In this document: positions 16,949 through 25,688 of the stretch, piece after piece | Position numbering within the stretch: the stretch's first letter is position 1 | Layout of the letters: each line of letters starts with the position of its first letter | NCBI GenBank assembly: GCA_963822825.1 | Contig: CAWGIW010000012.1 | Span: 488,620-552,619, forward strand | Reading direction: 5' to 3' | DNA: 64,000 nt | From: JAWWPY01 sp963822825 | GTDB taxonomy: Bacteria; Actinomycetota; Actinomycetes; Streptosporangiales; Streptosporangiaceae | Made by a program: the position numbers and the translations under genes | The notes under the pieces: generated by a model | Databases searched by the model: none | What the model was told of the DNA's origin: nothing | Seen by the model: the letters and a program-made list of their open reading frames with translations, nothing else

Positions 16949-18040
16949 TTAGCCGACCTGCCAGGTGTCTGGTCCCGCGAGCAGCGCCGCCAGGTCGCCC
17001 TGGCCCTGCCGCTCCTTGGCGCTGTCGATCTGCTCAGCCATCAGCTCGTCGTAGCTGGGCCGCGGGACCTGCCGGAACACGCCGATCGGGGTGTGCGCGA
17101 AGTCGGCGTTGTCCAGCCGGGACAGCGCGAAGGCATACGACGGATCGGCCGCGTGCGCATCGTGGACCAGCAGGGAGTCCTCGTCCGCCTCGGCCGCATC
17201 GACCGCCTCCAGCGAGCCGTACCGGCTGAACCGGAGCCCGCGGCCGCGATCCGCGCCGAACCGGACCGGCTCGCCGTGCTCCAGCCGGACCAGCTTGTCG
17301 TCCCGCGACGATGGGTCGGTGAGCGGTGCGAACGCGTCGTCGTTGAAGATCGGGCAGTTCTGGTAGATCTCGATGAACGCGGCGCCCTGGTGGTCGGTCG
17401 CCGCGCGCAGGACGCTGGTCAGGTGCTTACGGTCGGAGTCGATGGTGCGGGCCACGAAGCTGGCCTCCGCGCCGAGTGCCAGTGACACCGGGTTGAAGGG
17501 GGTGTCCAGCGAGCCGAACGGGGTGGACTTGGTCACCTTGCCCTGCGGGGAGGTGGGCGAGTACTGGCCCTTGGTCAGCCCGTAGATCCGGTTGTTGAAC
17601 AGCAGGATCTTGATGTTGACGTTGCGGCGCAACGCGTGGATCAGGTGATTGCCGCCGATGGACAGCGCGTCGCCGTCTCCGGTGATCACCCAGACGGACA
17701 GGTCGGGCCGGGACGCGGCCAGGCCGGTGGCGACGGCCGGAGCACGCCCGTGGATGGAGTGCATCCCGTAGCTGTCCACGTAGTACGGGAGCCGCGACGA
17801 GCAGCCGATGCCGGAGATGATGACGACGTTCTCCCGCGGCACCTCCAGTTCGGGCAGGAACGCCTGGAACGCGGCGAGGATCGCGTAGTCGCCGCAGCCG
17901 GGACACCAGCGGACGTCCTGGTCGGACTTGAAGTCCTTCGTCGTGAGGCGCGTGTCAACCTTGGGCACGAGCGTCAGCGAGGCGGGCCGCCGGGACGGTC
18001 CGGTAGCTGTCGTCCGCCCAGATGTGGTCGGCTCAGACAT
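16949..18040 (-). CDS. korB: 2-oxoacid:ferredoxin oxidoreductase beta subunit
   Basis: Thiamine-diphosphate-binding beta subunit of the CoA-dependent 2-oxoglutarate (or related 2-oxoacid):ferredoxin oxidoreductase, 363 aa. The TPP/Mg motif starts at GDGDALSIGGNHLIHAL and ends at the NN of LLFNNRIYGLTKGQYS. CPGCGDY near the N-terminus supplies cluster cysteines, and GIGCSSRLPYY is also conserved. Its ATG at 18040 lies inside the end of korA (8-base overlap), so the subunits are co-translated. The low-potential ferredoxin product could feed the partial complex I genes encoded divergently upstream. Confidence 0.95.
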   Translation of the reverse strand: MSEPTTSGRTTATGPSRRPASLTLVPKVDTRLTTKDFKSDQDVRWCPGCGDYAILAAFQAFLPELEVPRENVVIISGIGCSSRLPYYVDSYGMHSIHGRAPAVATGLAASRPDLSVWVITGDGDALSIGGNHLIHALRRNVNIKILLFNNRIYGLTKGQYSPTSPQGKVTKSTPFGSLDTPFNPVSLALGAEASFVARTIDSDRKHLTSVLRAATDHQGAAFIEIYQNCPIFNDDAFAPLTDPSSRDDKLVRLEHGEPVRFGADRGRGLRFSRYGSLEAVDAAEADEDSLLVHDAHAADPSYAFALSRLDNADFAHTPIGVFRQVPRPSYDELMAEQIDSAKERQGQGDLAALLAGPDTWQVG

Positions 18041-19901
18041 GTGCGATCACTTCCTGGATGACACCGGCTAGTTCGGCCGCGCGGAACGGGAGCCCGCGCA
18101 CCCGGTTATATGAGATCACGTCGACCAGGTAGCGGCCGCGCAGCAGCAACGCCAGCTGGCCGAGGTTGATCTCGGGAACCAGGACCTTGTCGTAGCTGCG
18201 CAGTACATCAGCGAGGTTGGAGGGCATAGGTGACAGGTGCCGCAGGTGAGCCTGGGCCACTGAGCCGCCGGCGGTCCGGACCCGCCGGACGGCCGCGCCG
18301 ATCGAGCCGAACGTGGATCCCCAGCCGAGCACCAGCACCTTGGCCTCGCCGTCGGGGTCGTCCACCTCGAGTGGCCCGATGTCGGCCGCGATGCCGTCGA
18401 TCTTGGCTTGGCGCAGCCGCACCATCTTGTCGTGGTTGTCTGGATCATAGGAGATTGTCCCGGCTCCGTTGGCCTTCTCGATCCCGCCGATCCGGTGCTC
18501 CAGCCCGGGCGTGCCGGGCACCGCCCACGGCCTCGCGAGCGTTTCCGGGTCCCGCTGGAACGGCAGGAATTCGATGGGGCCGTCCCCATCCCGCCAGTCT
18601 TCCGGCTTACTAAACGAAAAACTTGCGCTGATGTCGGGCAAACCGGCGACGTCGGGGATGCGCCATGGCTCGGACCCGTTGGCCAGGTAGCCGTCGGACA
18701 GCAGGATCACCGGCGTCCGGTACTTGACCGCTAGGCGGACGGCCTCGATGGCGATCGTGAAGCAGTCGCCGGGGGTCGCCGGGGCGAGCACGACGACCGG
18801 CGACTCCCCGTTCCGGCCGAACAGCGCTTGCAGCAGATCCGCCTGTTCAGTCTTGGTCGGCATACCCGTGGACGGGCCGGCCCGCTGGATGTCACAGACG
18901 ATGAGCGGCAGTTCGACCGAGGCGGCCAGGCCGATCGTCTCCGCCTTCAGCGCCATGCCGGGTCCCGAGGTGCTGGTCACCCCCAGGGCGCCGCCGAAAG
19001 CGGCGCCCAGCGCGGCACCCACGCCCGCGATCTCGTCCTCGGCCTGGAACGTCCGCACCCCGAACCGCTTGTGCTTGGACAGTTCGTGCAAGATGTCGGA
19101 GGCCGGGGTGATCGGGTAGGAGCCGAGGAAGATCGGCAGCCCGGACAGCTGGGAGGCGGCGATCAGGCCGTAGGCGAGCGCCGTGTTGCCAGTGATGTTG
19201 CGGTAGGTGCCGGGCTCCAGGGTGGCTGGCTTGACCTCGTACTGGACCGAGAACGCCTCGGTGGTCTCGCCGTAGTTCCAGCCGGCCTGGAACGCCGCGA
19301 TGTTCGCCTTCATGATCTCGGGCTTGGCCGCGAACTTCGACCTGAGGAACTTCAGCGTGCTCTCCGGCGGCCGGTTGTACAGCCAGGAAAGCAAGCCGAG
19401 CGCGAACATGTTCTTGGCGCGCTCAGCCTCCTTGCGCGAGACGTCGTATTCCTCGAGCGCCTTGACGGTCATCGAGGTGATCGGGACCGCGTGCACGTTG
19501 TAGGCGGACAGCGAGCCGTCATCCAGCGGGCTGCCGTCGTAGCCCACCCGGGCCAGGTTGCGCTTGGTGAACTCGTCGGTGTTGGCGATGATGTCCGCGC
19601 CACGGGGCACATCGTCCAGGTTGGCCTTGAGCGCGGCGGGATTCATCGCCACCAGGACGTCCGGCGCATCGCCGGGAGTCAGGATGTCGTGGTCCGCGAA
19701 ATGCACCTGGAAACTCGACACACCGGGCAGCGTGCCCGCCGGGGCACGGATCTCGGCGGGGAAGTTCGGCAGCGTCGAGAGATCATTGCCGAAGGCCGCG
19801 GTCTCCTGGGTGAACCGGTCGCCAGCCAGTTGCATCCCGTCGCCCGAGTCGCCAGCGAAGCGAATGATGACACGATCAAGTTGCTGGACCTGCTTGGTCA
19901 C
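18033..19901 (-). CDS. korA: 2-oxoacid:ferredoxin oxidoreductase, fused gamma-alpha subunit
   Basis: Large subunit of the 2-oxoacid:ferredoxin oxidoreductase, 622 aa, starting with GTG at 19901. Residues 1-190 are the gamma domain (IRFAGDSGDGMQLAGDRF). The alpha domain follows, with YPITPASDILHELS and the TSTSGPGMALKAE segment, and the C-terminal domain ends near residue 615. This gamma-alpha fusion is the usual actinobacterial form. It oxidatively decarboxylates 2-oxoglutarate to succinyl-CoA while reducing ferredoxin. A perfect inverted repeat lies about 100 bases upstream. Confidence 0.95.
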   Translation of the reverse strand: MTKQVQQLDRVIIRFAGDSGDGMQLAGDRFTQETAAFGNDLSTLPNFPAEIRAPAGTLPGVSSFQVHFADHDILTPGDAPDVLVAMNPAALKANLDDVPRGADIIANTDEFTKRNLARVGYDGSPLDDGSLSAYNVHAVPITSMTVKALEEYDVSRKEAERAKNMFALGLLSWLYNRPPESTLKFLRSKFAAKPEIMKANIAAFQAGWNYGETTEAFSVQYEVKPATLEPGTYRNITGNTALAYGLIAASQLSGLPIFLGSYPITPASDILHELSKHKRFGVRTFQAEDEIAGVGAALGAAFGGALGVTSTSGPGMALKAETIGLAASVELPLIVCDIQRAGPSTGMPTKTEQADLLQALFGRNGESPVVVLAPATPGDCFTIAIEAVRLAVKYRTPVILLSDGYLANGSEPWRIPDVAGLPDISASFSFSKPEDWRDGDGPIEFLPFQRDPETLARPWAVPGTPGLEHRIGGIEKANGAGTISYDPDNHDKMVRLRQAKIDGIAADIGPLEVDDPDGEAKVLVLGWGSTFGSIGAAVRRVRTAGGSVAQAHLRHLSPMPSNLADVLRSYDKVLVPEINLGQLALLLRGRYLVDVISYNRVRGLPFRAAELAGVIQEVIAHV

Positions 19902-20002
19902 AGTCGGAAGACCTCCTCGACGCGCCGCGGCCGGGCGCCGGTCAGGCGCGTGTCCGCAAGCGCCGCACCCGGGCCAGCGATGACCCGGGGCAGAGTTTGA
20001 AT

Positions 20003-20016
20003 TAACATGTATGTTA
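20003..20016. promoter_or_regulatory. Candidate operator upstream of korAB
   Basis: TAACAT and ATGTTA form a perfect 6-bp inverted repeat with a 2-bp spacer. It lies in an AT-rich patch between the divergent korA and nuoB-like genes. Its placement suits a regulator site controlling one or both, but no known regulator is identified. Confidence 0.4.
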
Positions 20017-20286
20017 CCTGCGCCACAAGAGCCCCGGATGCGGTCGCAGTGCTTGTGTCCTGGTCGTGATGGATCTCACAATGTCGTGACGGAGTTCACG
20101 GTACCGCCCCGGGCCCGGCACCATGTGAGACGCACGATTCCTGTCTGTGACACCTTCACGCGAGTATTGCTCTTTCTCCGTTATACACGGCGAGGGTCAC
20201 GGTCAGGTTCATCGGGCGCCCGATCCGCTACTGACCGTAACCTCCACCTCGCGTCCGAGATGCGGGGCTCGGGCTACCCTGGCTGG

Positions 20287-20851
20287 ATGGCTGCCGTGGA
20301 TCTGCCCGCGCCGCGCGCCCGCAGTGGCCCTGACGGTGGAACCGGTCCGGGGCCTCTCGTTATCGACACCGGCCGCGGGTACTCGCTCTGGGTCCTCGAC
20401 GCGGGGCTGGCCTGCTGCGCGGTGGAGTGCGTCGCCGCGCTGCGGCGGGTGGCCCCCCCGGGGAGAGACGGGCCGGGCGGAAACGGGCCGCGCGGAGGCG
20501 GGCGGGTCGGAGGCGGGCTGGTGGAGGCGGGCTGGTCGGAGGCGGGGGGGGCGGCTGGATGCGGCGCCGGAGCAGGCGAGCGTGCTCATCGTGGCCGGGA
20601 CGGTGACCGACAAGCTCGCGCCGCTGGTTCTCCGCGCCTATGAGCACATGCCGGAGCGCAGGTATGTCATATCGTTCGGTGCCTGTTCCAACAGCGGCGG
20701 ACCGTACTGGGACTCCTATTGCGTCACCAAGGGTGTTGACCAGTTCATCCCCGTGGATCTCTATGTGCCAGGCTGCCCGCCACGCCCCGAGGCTTTGCTG
20801 AACGGGCTGGGCATACTGGAAGCCCGGCGCCTCGCGGGGCGGCCGCGATGA
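20287..20851 (+). pseudogene. nuoB: NuoB paralogue interrupted by a frameshift
   Basis: A second NuoB (the [4Fe-4S] N2-cluster subunit). The N-terminal part (ATG at 20287) has LACCAVECVAAL in one frame. The C-terminal part has SFGACSNSGGPYWDSYC and YVPGCPPRPEALLNG in the frame one base on. All four cluster-ligand cysteines are present. The frames meet in a G-rich, low-complexity stretch with a run of eight G (20544-20551). Removing one G would give one continuous protein of about 187 residues. It may be a real inactivating expansion, phase variation or a sequencing error. The stop overlaps the nuoC paralogue by ATGA. Confidence 0.85.
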
Positions 20852-21399
20852 CTCCCGAGGAGATCATTCAGCGGGTAGGCGCCGCCCTGGGCGCCGGTGC
20901 CGTATGCGAGCAGAGCCAGGGGGCCGTCACCGTGACCGTGCCGCCCGGGGCGTGGCTGGCCGCGCTGGCTTTTGGCCGCGACGATCTGGGCTGCGACTTC
21001 TTCGACTGGCTCAGCGCGGTCGATGAACTGGATGCCGGCCTGGCGGTGATCGCGCATGTGTACTCGATGGCCGGACGGCATCATCTGCTGTGGCGGACCG
21101 TTGTAGCGGTTGATGGTTTGGGGGTGCCGACGGCGACCGGTATGTACCGGGGGGCCGCGTGGCACGAACGCGAAACGCATGAGATGTTCGGGGTTGTTTT
21201 CAAGGGTCATCCCGGGCTGGCGCCGTTGCTGCTGCCGGACGGGTTCGAGGGGCACCCGTTGCGCAAGGATTTCGTCCTGGCCGCCCGGGTGGCCAAGGAA
21301 TGGCCGGGGGCGAAAGATCCGGGTGACCGCGGCGGCGCGGCGCGCGGCGGGCGCCGCCTGCCGCCGCCCGGGGTGCCCGAGAGCTGGCGGCCCGGGTGA
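20848..21399 (+). CDS. nuoC: NuoC paralogue (30-kDa subunit)
   Basis: Second copy of the 30-kDa complex I subunit, 183 aa. The signature is ERETHEMFGVVFKGHP followed by LLLPDGFEGHPLRKDF, which holds the conserved Arg/Asp contacts to NuoD and NuoB. Translation is coupled on both sides: ATGA with nuoB and GTGA with the following nuoI paralogue. Only B, C and I subunits are seen here; no nuoD, nuoH or antiporter subunits follow. A soluble sub-complex, or one that borrows subunits from the main complex, is therefore likely. Confidence 0.93.
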   Translation: MTPEEIIQRVGAALGAGAVCEQSQGAVTVTVPPGAWLAALAFGRDDLGCDFFDWLSAVDELDAGLAVIAHVYSMAGRHHLLWRTVVAVDGLGVPTATGMYRGAAWHERETHEMFGVVFKGHPGLAPLLLPDGFEGHPLRKDFVLAARVAKEWPGAKDPGDRGGAARGGRRLPPPGVPESWRPG

Positions 21400-21887
21400 G
21401 CCGCGAGGACGCCGGGAGCCTGCCCGCGCGCAGCCGGGGTGTGATCGGGCTGCTGGAAGAGAACTGCACGGTATGCATGCTGTGCGCCCGGGAATGCCCT
21501 GACTGGTGCATCTTCATCGACTCACACAAGGAACCGGTGCCGCCGCCGCCGTGGGACCCGCCCGAGCGAGCGCGGCCGCGCGTACGCAACGTCCTGGACC
21601 GGTTCGCCATCGACTTCTCGCTGTGCATGTACTGCGGGATCTGCATCGAGGCTTGCCCGTACGACGCCTTGTTCTGGTCGCCGGAGTTCTCGTACGCGGA
21701 GAGCGACGTCAACGACCTCACCCACGAGCAGAGCCGGCTGCGGGAGTGGATGTGGAGCGTGCCGCCCCCACCGGCCCACGATCCCGGCGCGCCAGCGTCG
21801 AAGGAAGTGATCGCGGCCAGGGGCATCGGACCCAGCCCTCAGGGGACTTCCAGCAGTCTGGGGGTACAGCCGCCTATAGTTACGTAG
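21396..21887 (+). CDS. nuoI: NuoI paralogue, 8Fe ferredoxin-type subunit
   Basis: A 163-aa protein with two [4Fe-4S] binding motifs, CTVCMLCARECP and CMYCGICIEACP, in NuoI-like order. DFSLCMYCGICIEACPYDAL and FSYAESDVNDLTHE resemble the group of NuoI proteins from partial complex I clusters. The start GTG overlaps the nuoC stop. After residue 130 the chain is low in similarity and Pro-rich. It may act as the electron entry point from ferredoxin reduced by the divergently encoded KorAB; that is inference from location. Confidence 0.92.
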   Translation: MSREDAGSLPARSRGVIGLLEENCTVCMLCARECPDWCIFIDSHKEPVPPPPWDPPERARPRVRNVLDRFAIDFSLCMYCGICIEACPYDALFWSPEFSYAESDVNDLTHEQSRLREWMWSVPPPPAHDPGAPASKEVIAARGIGPSPQGTSSSLGVQPPIVT

Positions 21888-21982
21888 TGTGTCATATTGA
21901 TTGCACAGAGAATTGTCTTGGTGAGATGAACCTGCCCGGTACAGGGGAAGCTGGGCAGGCCTGCCGAGGAGGCTGACGGCTC

Positions 21983-22147
21983 ATGGACGTAGGCACGCAT
22001 GCCCCCCCGCCGGCCCCCTGGGCCGAGGTGCCCGAAGTTCCGCAGGTGCCGCCTCCGCGGGACAGCCCGCCCGCGCCACCCGCATGGCCGGGTGTCGCTG
22101 TGCCGCAGCCCCGGCCGGCCACCGGCCGCATCGCGACCACCTGGTAG
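21983..22147 (+). CDS. Possible small proline-rich protein
   Basis: A 54-codon frame opens with ATG behind GAGGAGG (21966-21972), a good ribosome binding site. It encodes a Pro/Ala/Val-rich chain with no recognisable domain. It may be a real short gene or the start of a gene destroyed by the repeats that follow directly. Confidence 0.35.
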   Translation: MDVGTHAPPPAPWAEVPEVPQVPPPRDSPPAPPAWPGVAVPQPRPATGRIATTW

Positions 22148-22290
22148 CGCCGCCGGTGCGGCGCGCCCGCGTGGTAGCACCGCCCGGTAGCAAAGGCGGT
22201 GCGGCGCGCCCGCCCGGTAGCACAGGCGGTGCGGCGCGCCCGCCCGGTAGCAGGGCGCGCCCGCCGGTAGCACCGGCGGTGCGGCGTGCG
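22143..22290. repeat. Imperfect 30-bp tandem repeats
   Basis: A unit of about 30 bp (ggtagcacaggcggtgcggc plus gcgcccgccc) is repeated roughly four to five times, with one shortened copy. There are no spacers of the CRISPR kind. It lies between the nuoI paralogue and the YajQ gene. Confidence 0.8.
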
Positions 22291-22309
22291 TGGCTCGCTG
22301 CGCTGGGTG

Positions 22310-22801
22310 CTACCTGAAGTTGACGAATTGCAGGGCGAGGTCGAGTTCTTTACCCTTGACCAGGGAGATCACGGCCTGAAGGTCGTCCTTTTTCTTCGAC
22401 GAGACGCGCAATTCCTCGCCTTGCACCTGAGCGCGTACGCCCTTCGGCCCCTCGTCCCTGATGATCTTGCCGATCCTCTTGGCGTCCTCCTGCGAGATAC
22501 CTTCCTTGAGGCCAACCGCGAGCCGGTACTCCTTGCCGGAGAGCTTCGGCTCACCCGGATCGAGAGTTTTCAGCGACACTTGCCGCTTGACCAGCTTCTC
22601 CTTGAAGACGTCCAGTATGGCCATGGCGCGTTCCTCGCTGTTCGCGCGGATCTCCACGGCGTGATCGCCGGACCAGTCGATGGATGCGCCCACGCCGCGG
22701 AAGTCGAAGCGGGTACCGATCTCCTTGGCCGCCTGATTGAGCGCGTTGTCCACTTCCTGGCGGTCAATCTTGCTCACGATGTCGAAACTGCTGTCCGCCA
22801 C
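22310..22801 (-). CDS. YajQ family cyclic di-nucleotide-binding protein
   Basis: A 163-aa protein of the YajQ/UPF0234 family, which binds nucleic acid and, in some species, cyclic di-GMP. It opens with ADSSFDIVSKIDRQEVDNAL and ends with DLALQFVNFR, both near-consensus. GTG at 22801 is chosen over GTG at 22804 because it places GGAG five bases upstream and gives the usual length. The frame remains open further upstream, but that sequence is a non-homologous Arg/Ala-rich stretch. Confidence 0.95.
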   Translation of the reverse strand: MADSSFDIVSKIDRQEVDNALNQAAKEIGTRFDFRGVGASIDWSGDHAVEIRANSEERAMAILDVFKEKLVKRQVSLKTLDPGEPKLSGKEYRLAVGLKEGISQEDAKRIGKIIRDEGPKGVRAQVQGEELRVSSKKKDDLQAVISLVKGKELDLALQFVNFR

Positions 22802-23100
22802 CACAACTCCAATCCTGGAGACACCACGTCCGATGACGAGGCTACTGGCCCCGGAGAGGGGTGTGGCGGATCTACCACGCTGCCCGGGTGCCAGGTCGCG
22901 CGGCCGGTCGCGCGGGCGGTCGCGGGCGGCCTGGGACCGGGCGGGGGTTGCTGCGGGCTGCCGGCGTCGTCGTGGCCGGTTGCGGTGGTGTGGCCGGCCG
23001 GTTATGGCCGTGCTGGCAGTGACCAGCCTGCGACTGGCATGCGACGGCCATGCGTGGTGTCCGCTATTCTTCACAGTGCCCGTCCCACGGGACGGCACCT

Positions 23101-23182
23101 GGCAGGTTGCCCGAGCGGCCAAAGGGAGCGGTCTGTAAAACCGTCGGCTTAGCCTACGTTGGTTCGAACCCAACACCTGCCA
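23101..23182 (+). tRNA. tRNA-Tyr (anticodon GTA)
   Basis: An 82-base class II tRNA. The acceptor stem ggcaggt pairs with acctgcc (23175-23181), with discriminator A at 23182. The anticodon GTA is at 23135-23137 in the loop ctgtaaa. The T arm is gttgg-ttcgaac-ccaac. A long variable arm is typical of bacterial tRNA-Tyr. CCA is not encoded. Its 3' 49 bases, plus two flanking bases, are duplicated at 30797, marking it as the integration site of an island. Confidence 0.97.
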
Positions 23183-23183
23183 C
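23133..23183 (+). repeat. attL: tRNA-Tyr 3' half, 51-bp direct repeat copy 1
   Basis: The sequence from ctgtaaaaccg to acctgccac is identical, base for base, to 30797-30847. This copy is part of the intact tRNA gene, so integration rebuilt the tRNA. Confidence 0.95.
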
Positions 23184-24875
23184 CCAAAAGCCCAGGTCAG
23201 AGCCGTTGACGCCGAGTTGCGTCAGCGGCTCTAACGCTGAAAACAAGCGGTTCCGCAGGCCGCTCGCTGGACGTTGTGGGCCATACGTGGGCCAGATCCG
23301 GGTCATCCGGGCTACCCCTCGCGACGCATGCGGCTGATTATCTAATGTGCTCTGACCTGCGGAAACGGTCGCTGGTGATCGTGGTGTGGAGTCCTGGCCG
23401 CGGGTGTGCAGGGCTTCGCAGGTGCCGGCCCGGGCGCGTGAACGTGGGCCATCTACGGACATATGGCGGACAGGATGGGGGCGGTACCGGCGGTTCGCGG
23501 AACCGCTTGCTGTCTGGCGATGTGCCTGGTTACGGGCGTGGAGGGCTCGTTCGATCTGCCGGTTGGTGATGTCGTCCTGGCCGTCGATGCAGTGCGTGTA
23601 GACGGCGAGCAGCATGGTAACGCTGTGCCCGGCCCGTTGCGCAATCTGGGCAGGGGCGGCACCGGCGTTCAGCCAGAGGGACAGGGCGGCGTGCCGCAGG
23701 TCGTACGGGCGGCGGGCGAGGGTGGTGGCAGCCACCGCGGGCCCGAGGACCTGGCCGCGGGCGGTGTGCCAGGTGCGGCCGTAGCTGCTTTCGCTGAGGG
23801 GGCCGCCACGGGTTCCGCGGAACAGGCGGCCGTCGGGTGTGGTGCCATAGCAGCGGTGGTGGTGGCGGAGCATGGCGACCAGGACGGGCGGGATGGGGAC
23901 GATCCGGACCGATCCTTCGGGCCGCTGCTTGAGGCCACGCTGCTCATGGCTGGATCCGGTGTTAGTCCAGGCCGCGGCGGTGCGGGGCGCGGACCGTGAC
24001 AGGGTCAGCATTCCCCAGCCGTGGTGGGGCAGGTGGCAGTCGGCCAGGCGCAAGGCGATTGCTTCTTCCGGGCGCAGCGCGCCGTAGTACAGGCAGCCGA
24101 AGAACGCTGCCAGAGCGGGACGGATCCGGGCCACGGCGGCGAGCAGTGCCTCGGCCTGCGCGGGGCTGGCTACGACCTTCGGGTCTACAGCGGTGGAAGC
24201 CGTCGGGACCTGCCAGCTGACCTGGTCGGCCGGGTTGCAGTCCAGTAGCCCGGCCTCGACCGCGTAACCCAGCGCCCCGTGAAACACCGCGCGTTTGCGG
24301 GTGATGGTGTTCGCGGCAGCGCGGCTGCCATCCAGCCGCAAAGTCAGGGCATCCAGCGCCGCTCGGAGCACTATCGGGTCGGCGAGCCGGGCCAGCGGCA
24401 GTGACGCCTGCTCCGCCCATGTCAGCACACGAGCGGTCGCCTCGTCTGAGGTGGCAGTGCGGGCGGGGTTGAAGGCGTGCTGATACAGGGCCGTGCGCAA
24501 CTGGGCTGCCGGTGGGCGCGCTCGTGTGGCCCGGGTCAGGGCGGGCGTGACGGTGGCCAGTGCTTCGGCCACGCTGGCCCGCGAATGTGCGGCCAGGGTC
24601 GGCCACTTCATCGCCGCGTAGGCTGCCGCATGCTGATACCAGGTCACGGTCACCGGTTCTGGTTCAGTCCACAGCACCGGTTCGCCGGTTTGCGGGTCGA
24701 ACTCCATGCCCTTGCGGGCGGCGCGGACCAGTTCCGCCCGGTAGCTGTCGGCCAGGGCCCGGGTAATGAAGGACTTCGACCTGGCCCGGCCAGCAGCCTG
24801 CCAGCGGACCTCGAACGGGCGGCGGCGCCCACGCCGGTGCCGGATCGCATACACACTCACATCAAACCTGTTCAT
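23154..24875 (-). CDS. int: Site-specific tyrosine recombinase (island integrase)
   Basis: Phage/ICE-type integrase, 573 aa. The catalytic set is ArgI in YYGALRPEEA (about residue 268), Arg in RPYDLRHAALS (about 394, with Tyr in place of the usual first His), His in AQRAGHS (about 417) and the nucleophile Tyr in LLAVYTHCID (about 426). ATG at 24875 follows a GGGGGG ribosome binding site. The last 140 residues after the catalytic domain are low in similarity. The 3' end runs into the tRNA, giving the C-terminus GVGFEPT from antisense tRNA bases. It should catalyse integration and excision at tRNA-Tyr. Confidence 0.93.
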   Translation of the reverse strand: MNRFDVSVYAIRHRRGRRRPFEVRWQAAGRARSKSFITRALADSYRAELVRAARKGMEFDPQTGEPVLWTEPEPVTVTWYQHAAAYAAMKWPTLAAHSRASVAEALATVTPALTRATRARPPAAQLRTALYQHAFNPARTATSDEATARVLTWAEQASLPLARLADPIVLRAALDALTLRLDGSRAAANTITRKRAVFHGALGYAVEAGLLDCNPADQVSWQVPTASTAVDPKVVASPAQAEALLAAVARIRPALAAFFGCLYYGALRPEEAIALRLADCHLPHHGWGMLTLSRSAPRTAAAWTNTGSSHEQRGLKQRPEGSVRIVPIPPVLVAMLRHHHRCYGTTPDGRLFRGTRGGPLSESSYGRTWHTARGQVLGPAVAATTLARRPYDLRHAALSLWLNAGAAPAQIAQRAGHSVTMLLAVYTHCIDGQDDITNRQIERALHARNQAHRQTASGSANRRYRPHPVRHMSVDGPRSRARAGTCEALHTRGQDSTPRSPATVSAGQSTLDNQPHASRGVARMTRIWPTYGPQRPASGLRNRLFSALEPLTQLGVNGSDLGFWVAGVGFEPT

Positions 24876-25077
24876 CTGAATCCCCCCTATCGCGGCAGCA
24901 ACGTGGATCGTGGCCCGGTTGGCTGTGCGGTCAAGGGTTGCGCCGACAGCGCGGCCAGGCCGTACAGCCAACTCTCCGTCGGCCGAGCAGCAGCGGAACA
25001 GGGGGCGTCGGCTGTGGTACGGGCGTCGGCTGCGGCCGTGCTCTGCAGTGCGGCGATGCGGGCTCTACACTGCGGGT

Positions 25078-25257
25078 ATGACCGAGGACACGCGCCCGGG
25101 GGACGAAACGGCTGAGCCCGAGAAGCTGCCTGCCTTGCCAAGGCATCTGTCCGCGCTGATCGGTTCCCTGCGGGGCCCGGCGGACCTGGGCCGCAATCAC
25201 GACAAATACCTGACCTACGCCGACCGTGAGGAGGCCGGCGGGGCTGCGTCAGCGTGA
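25078..25257 (+). CDS. Putative antitoxin of a VapBC-like pair
   Basis: A 59-aa acidic protein (DTRPGDETAEPEK near the N-terminus), starting with ATG at 25078. No DNA-binding motif is evident. It is called an antitoxin from size and from coupling to the PIN-domain gene (GTGA overlap at 25254-25257). The segment HLSALIGSLRGPADLGRNHD is the more conserved-looking part. Confidence 0.65.
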   Translation: MTEDTRPGDETAEPEKLPALPRHLSALIGSLRGPADLGRNHDKYLTYADREEAGGAASA

Positions 25258-25688
25258 TCTTGTGCGATACGGGGCCGCTGGTCGCCGCGTTCAACGCCGC
25301 TGATCGCGACCACGGCCGCTGCGCCGAGTTCCTGCGGGAGAACTGGTCCCGCCTGGTCATCCCGTCGCTAGCCGTAACCGAGGTCTGCCATCTGCTCGCC
25401 GACCCGCAGCGTCGCGGACGCGCTGGCCTGGCCGCGGAGTTCTGCGCTGCGATCGCCGAAGACGAGTTGCGAGTGATCGAGGCGACTCCCCACGATTACG
25501 GCCGCATGGCCGAGTTGCTGACCACCTACGCATCACTGCGCCTGCAAGTAGTGGATGCCTGCGTGATCGCCCTCGCCGAACGGCTCGACGTCCGCGAGGT
25601 CGCGGCCCTCGACCGCCGCGACTTCCTCGTCGTCGCACCACGGCACCTACGCAAAGGAGAACGGCTCACCCTGCTCCCAGCGGACTGA
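25254..25688 (+). CDS. PIN-domain ribonuclease toxin (VapC-like)
   Basis: A 144-aa PIN-fold protein. The acidic metal-binding residues are D5 (LCDTGPL), E43 (AVTEVCHLL), D101 (VVDACVIALAERL) and D120 or D123 (LDRRDF). Toxins of this family cleave RNA, often tRNA, and are blocked by the partner encoded just upstream. It starts with GTG in the stop of the antitoxin gene. Its place near the integrase fits a role in island maintenance or defence. Confidence 0.9.
   Translation: MILCDTGPLVAAFNAADRDHGRCAEFLRENWSRLVIPSLAVTEVCHLLADPQRRGRAGLAAEFCAAIAEDELRVIEATPHDYGRMAELLTTYASLRLQVVDACVIALAERLDVREVAALDRRDFLVVAPRHLRKGERLTLLPAD

Noticed and set aside
18828..20000. Plus-strand frame of 390 codons opposite korA
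   Set aside because: No domain and compositional signs of a shadow; korA is unambiguous.
22143..22290. Repeats looking at first like a CRISPR array
   Set aside because: Units are contiguous without unique spacers and no cas gene is near; they are simple GC-rich tandem repeats.
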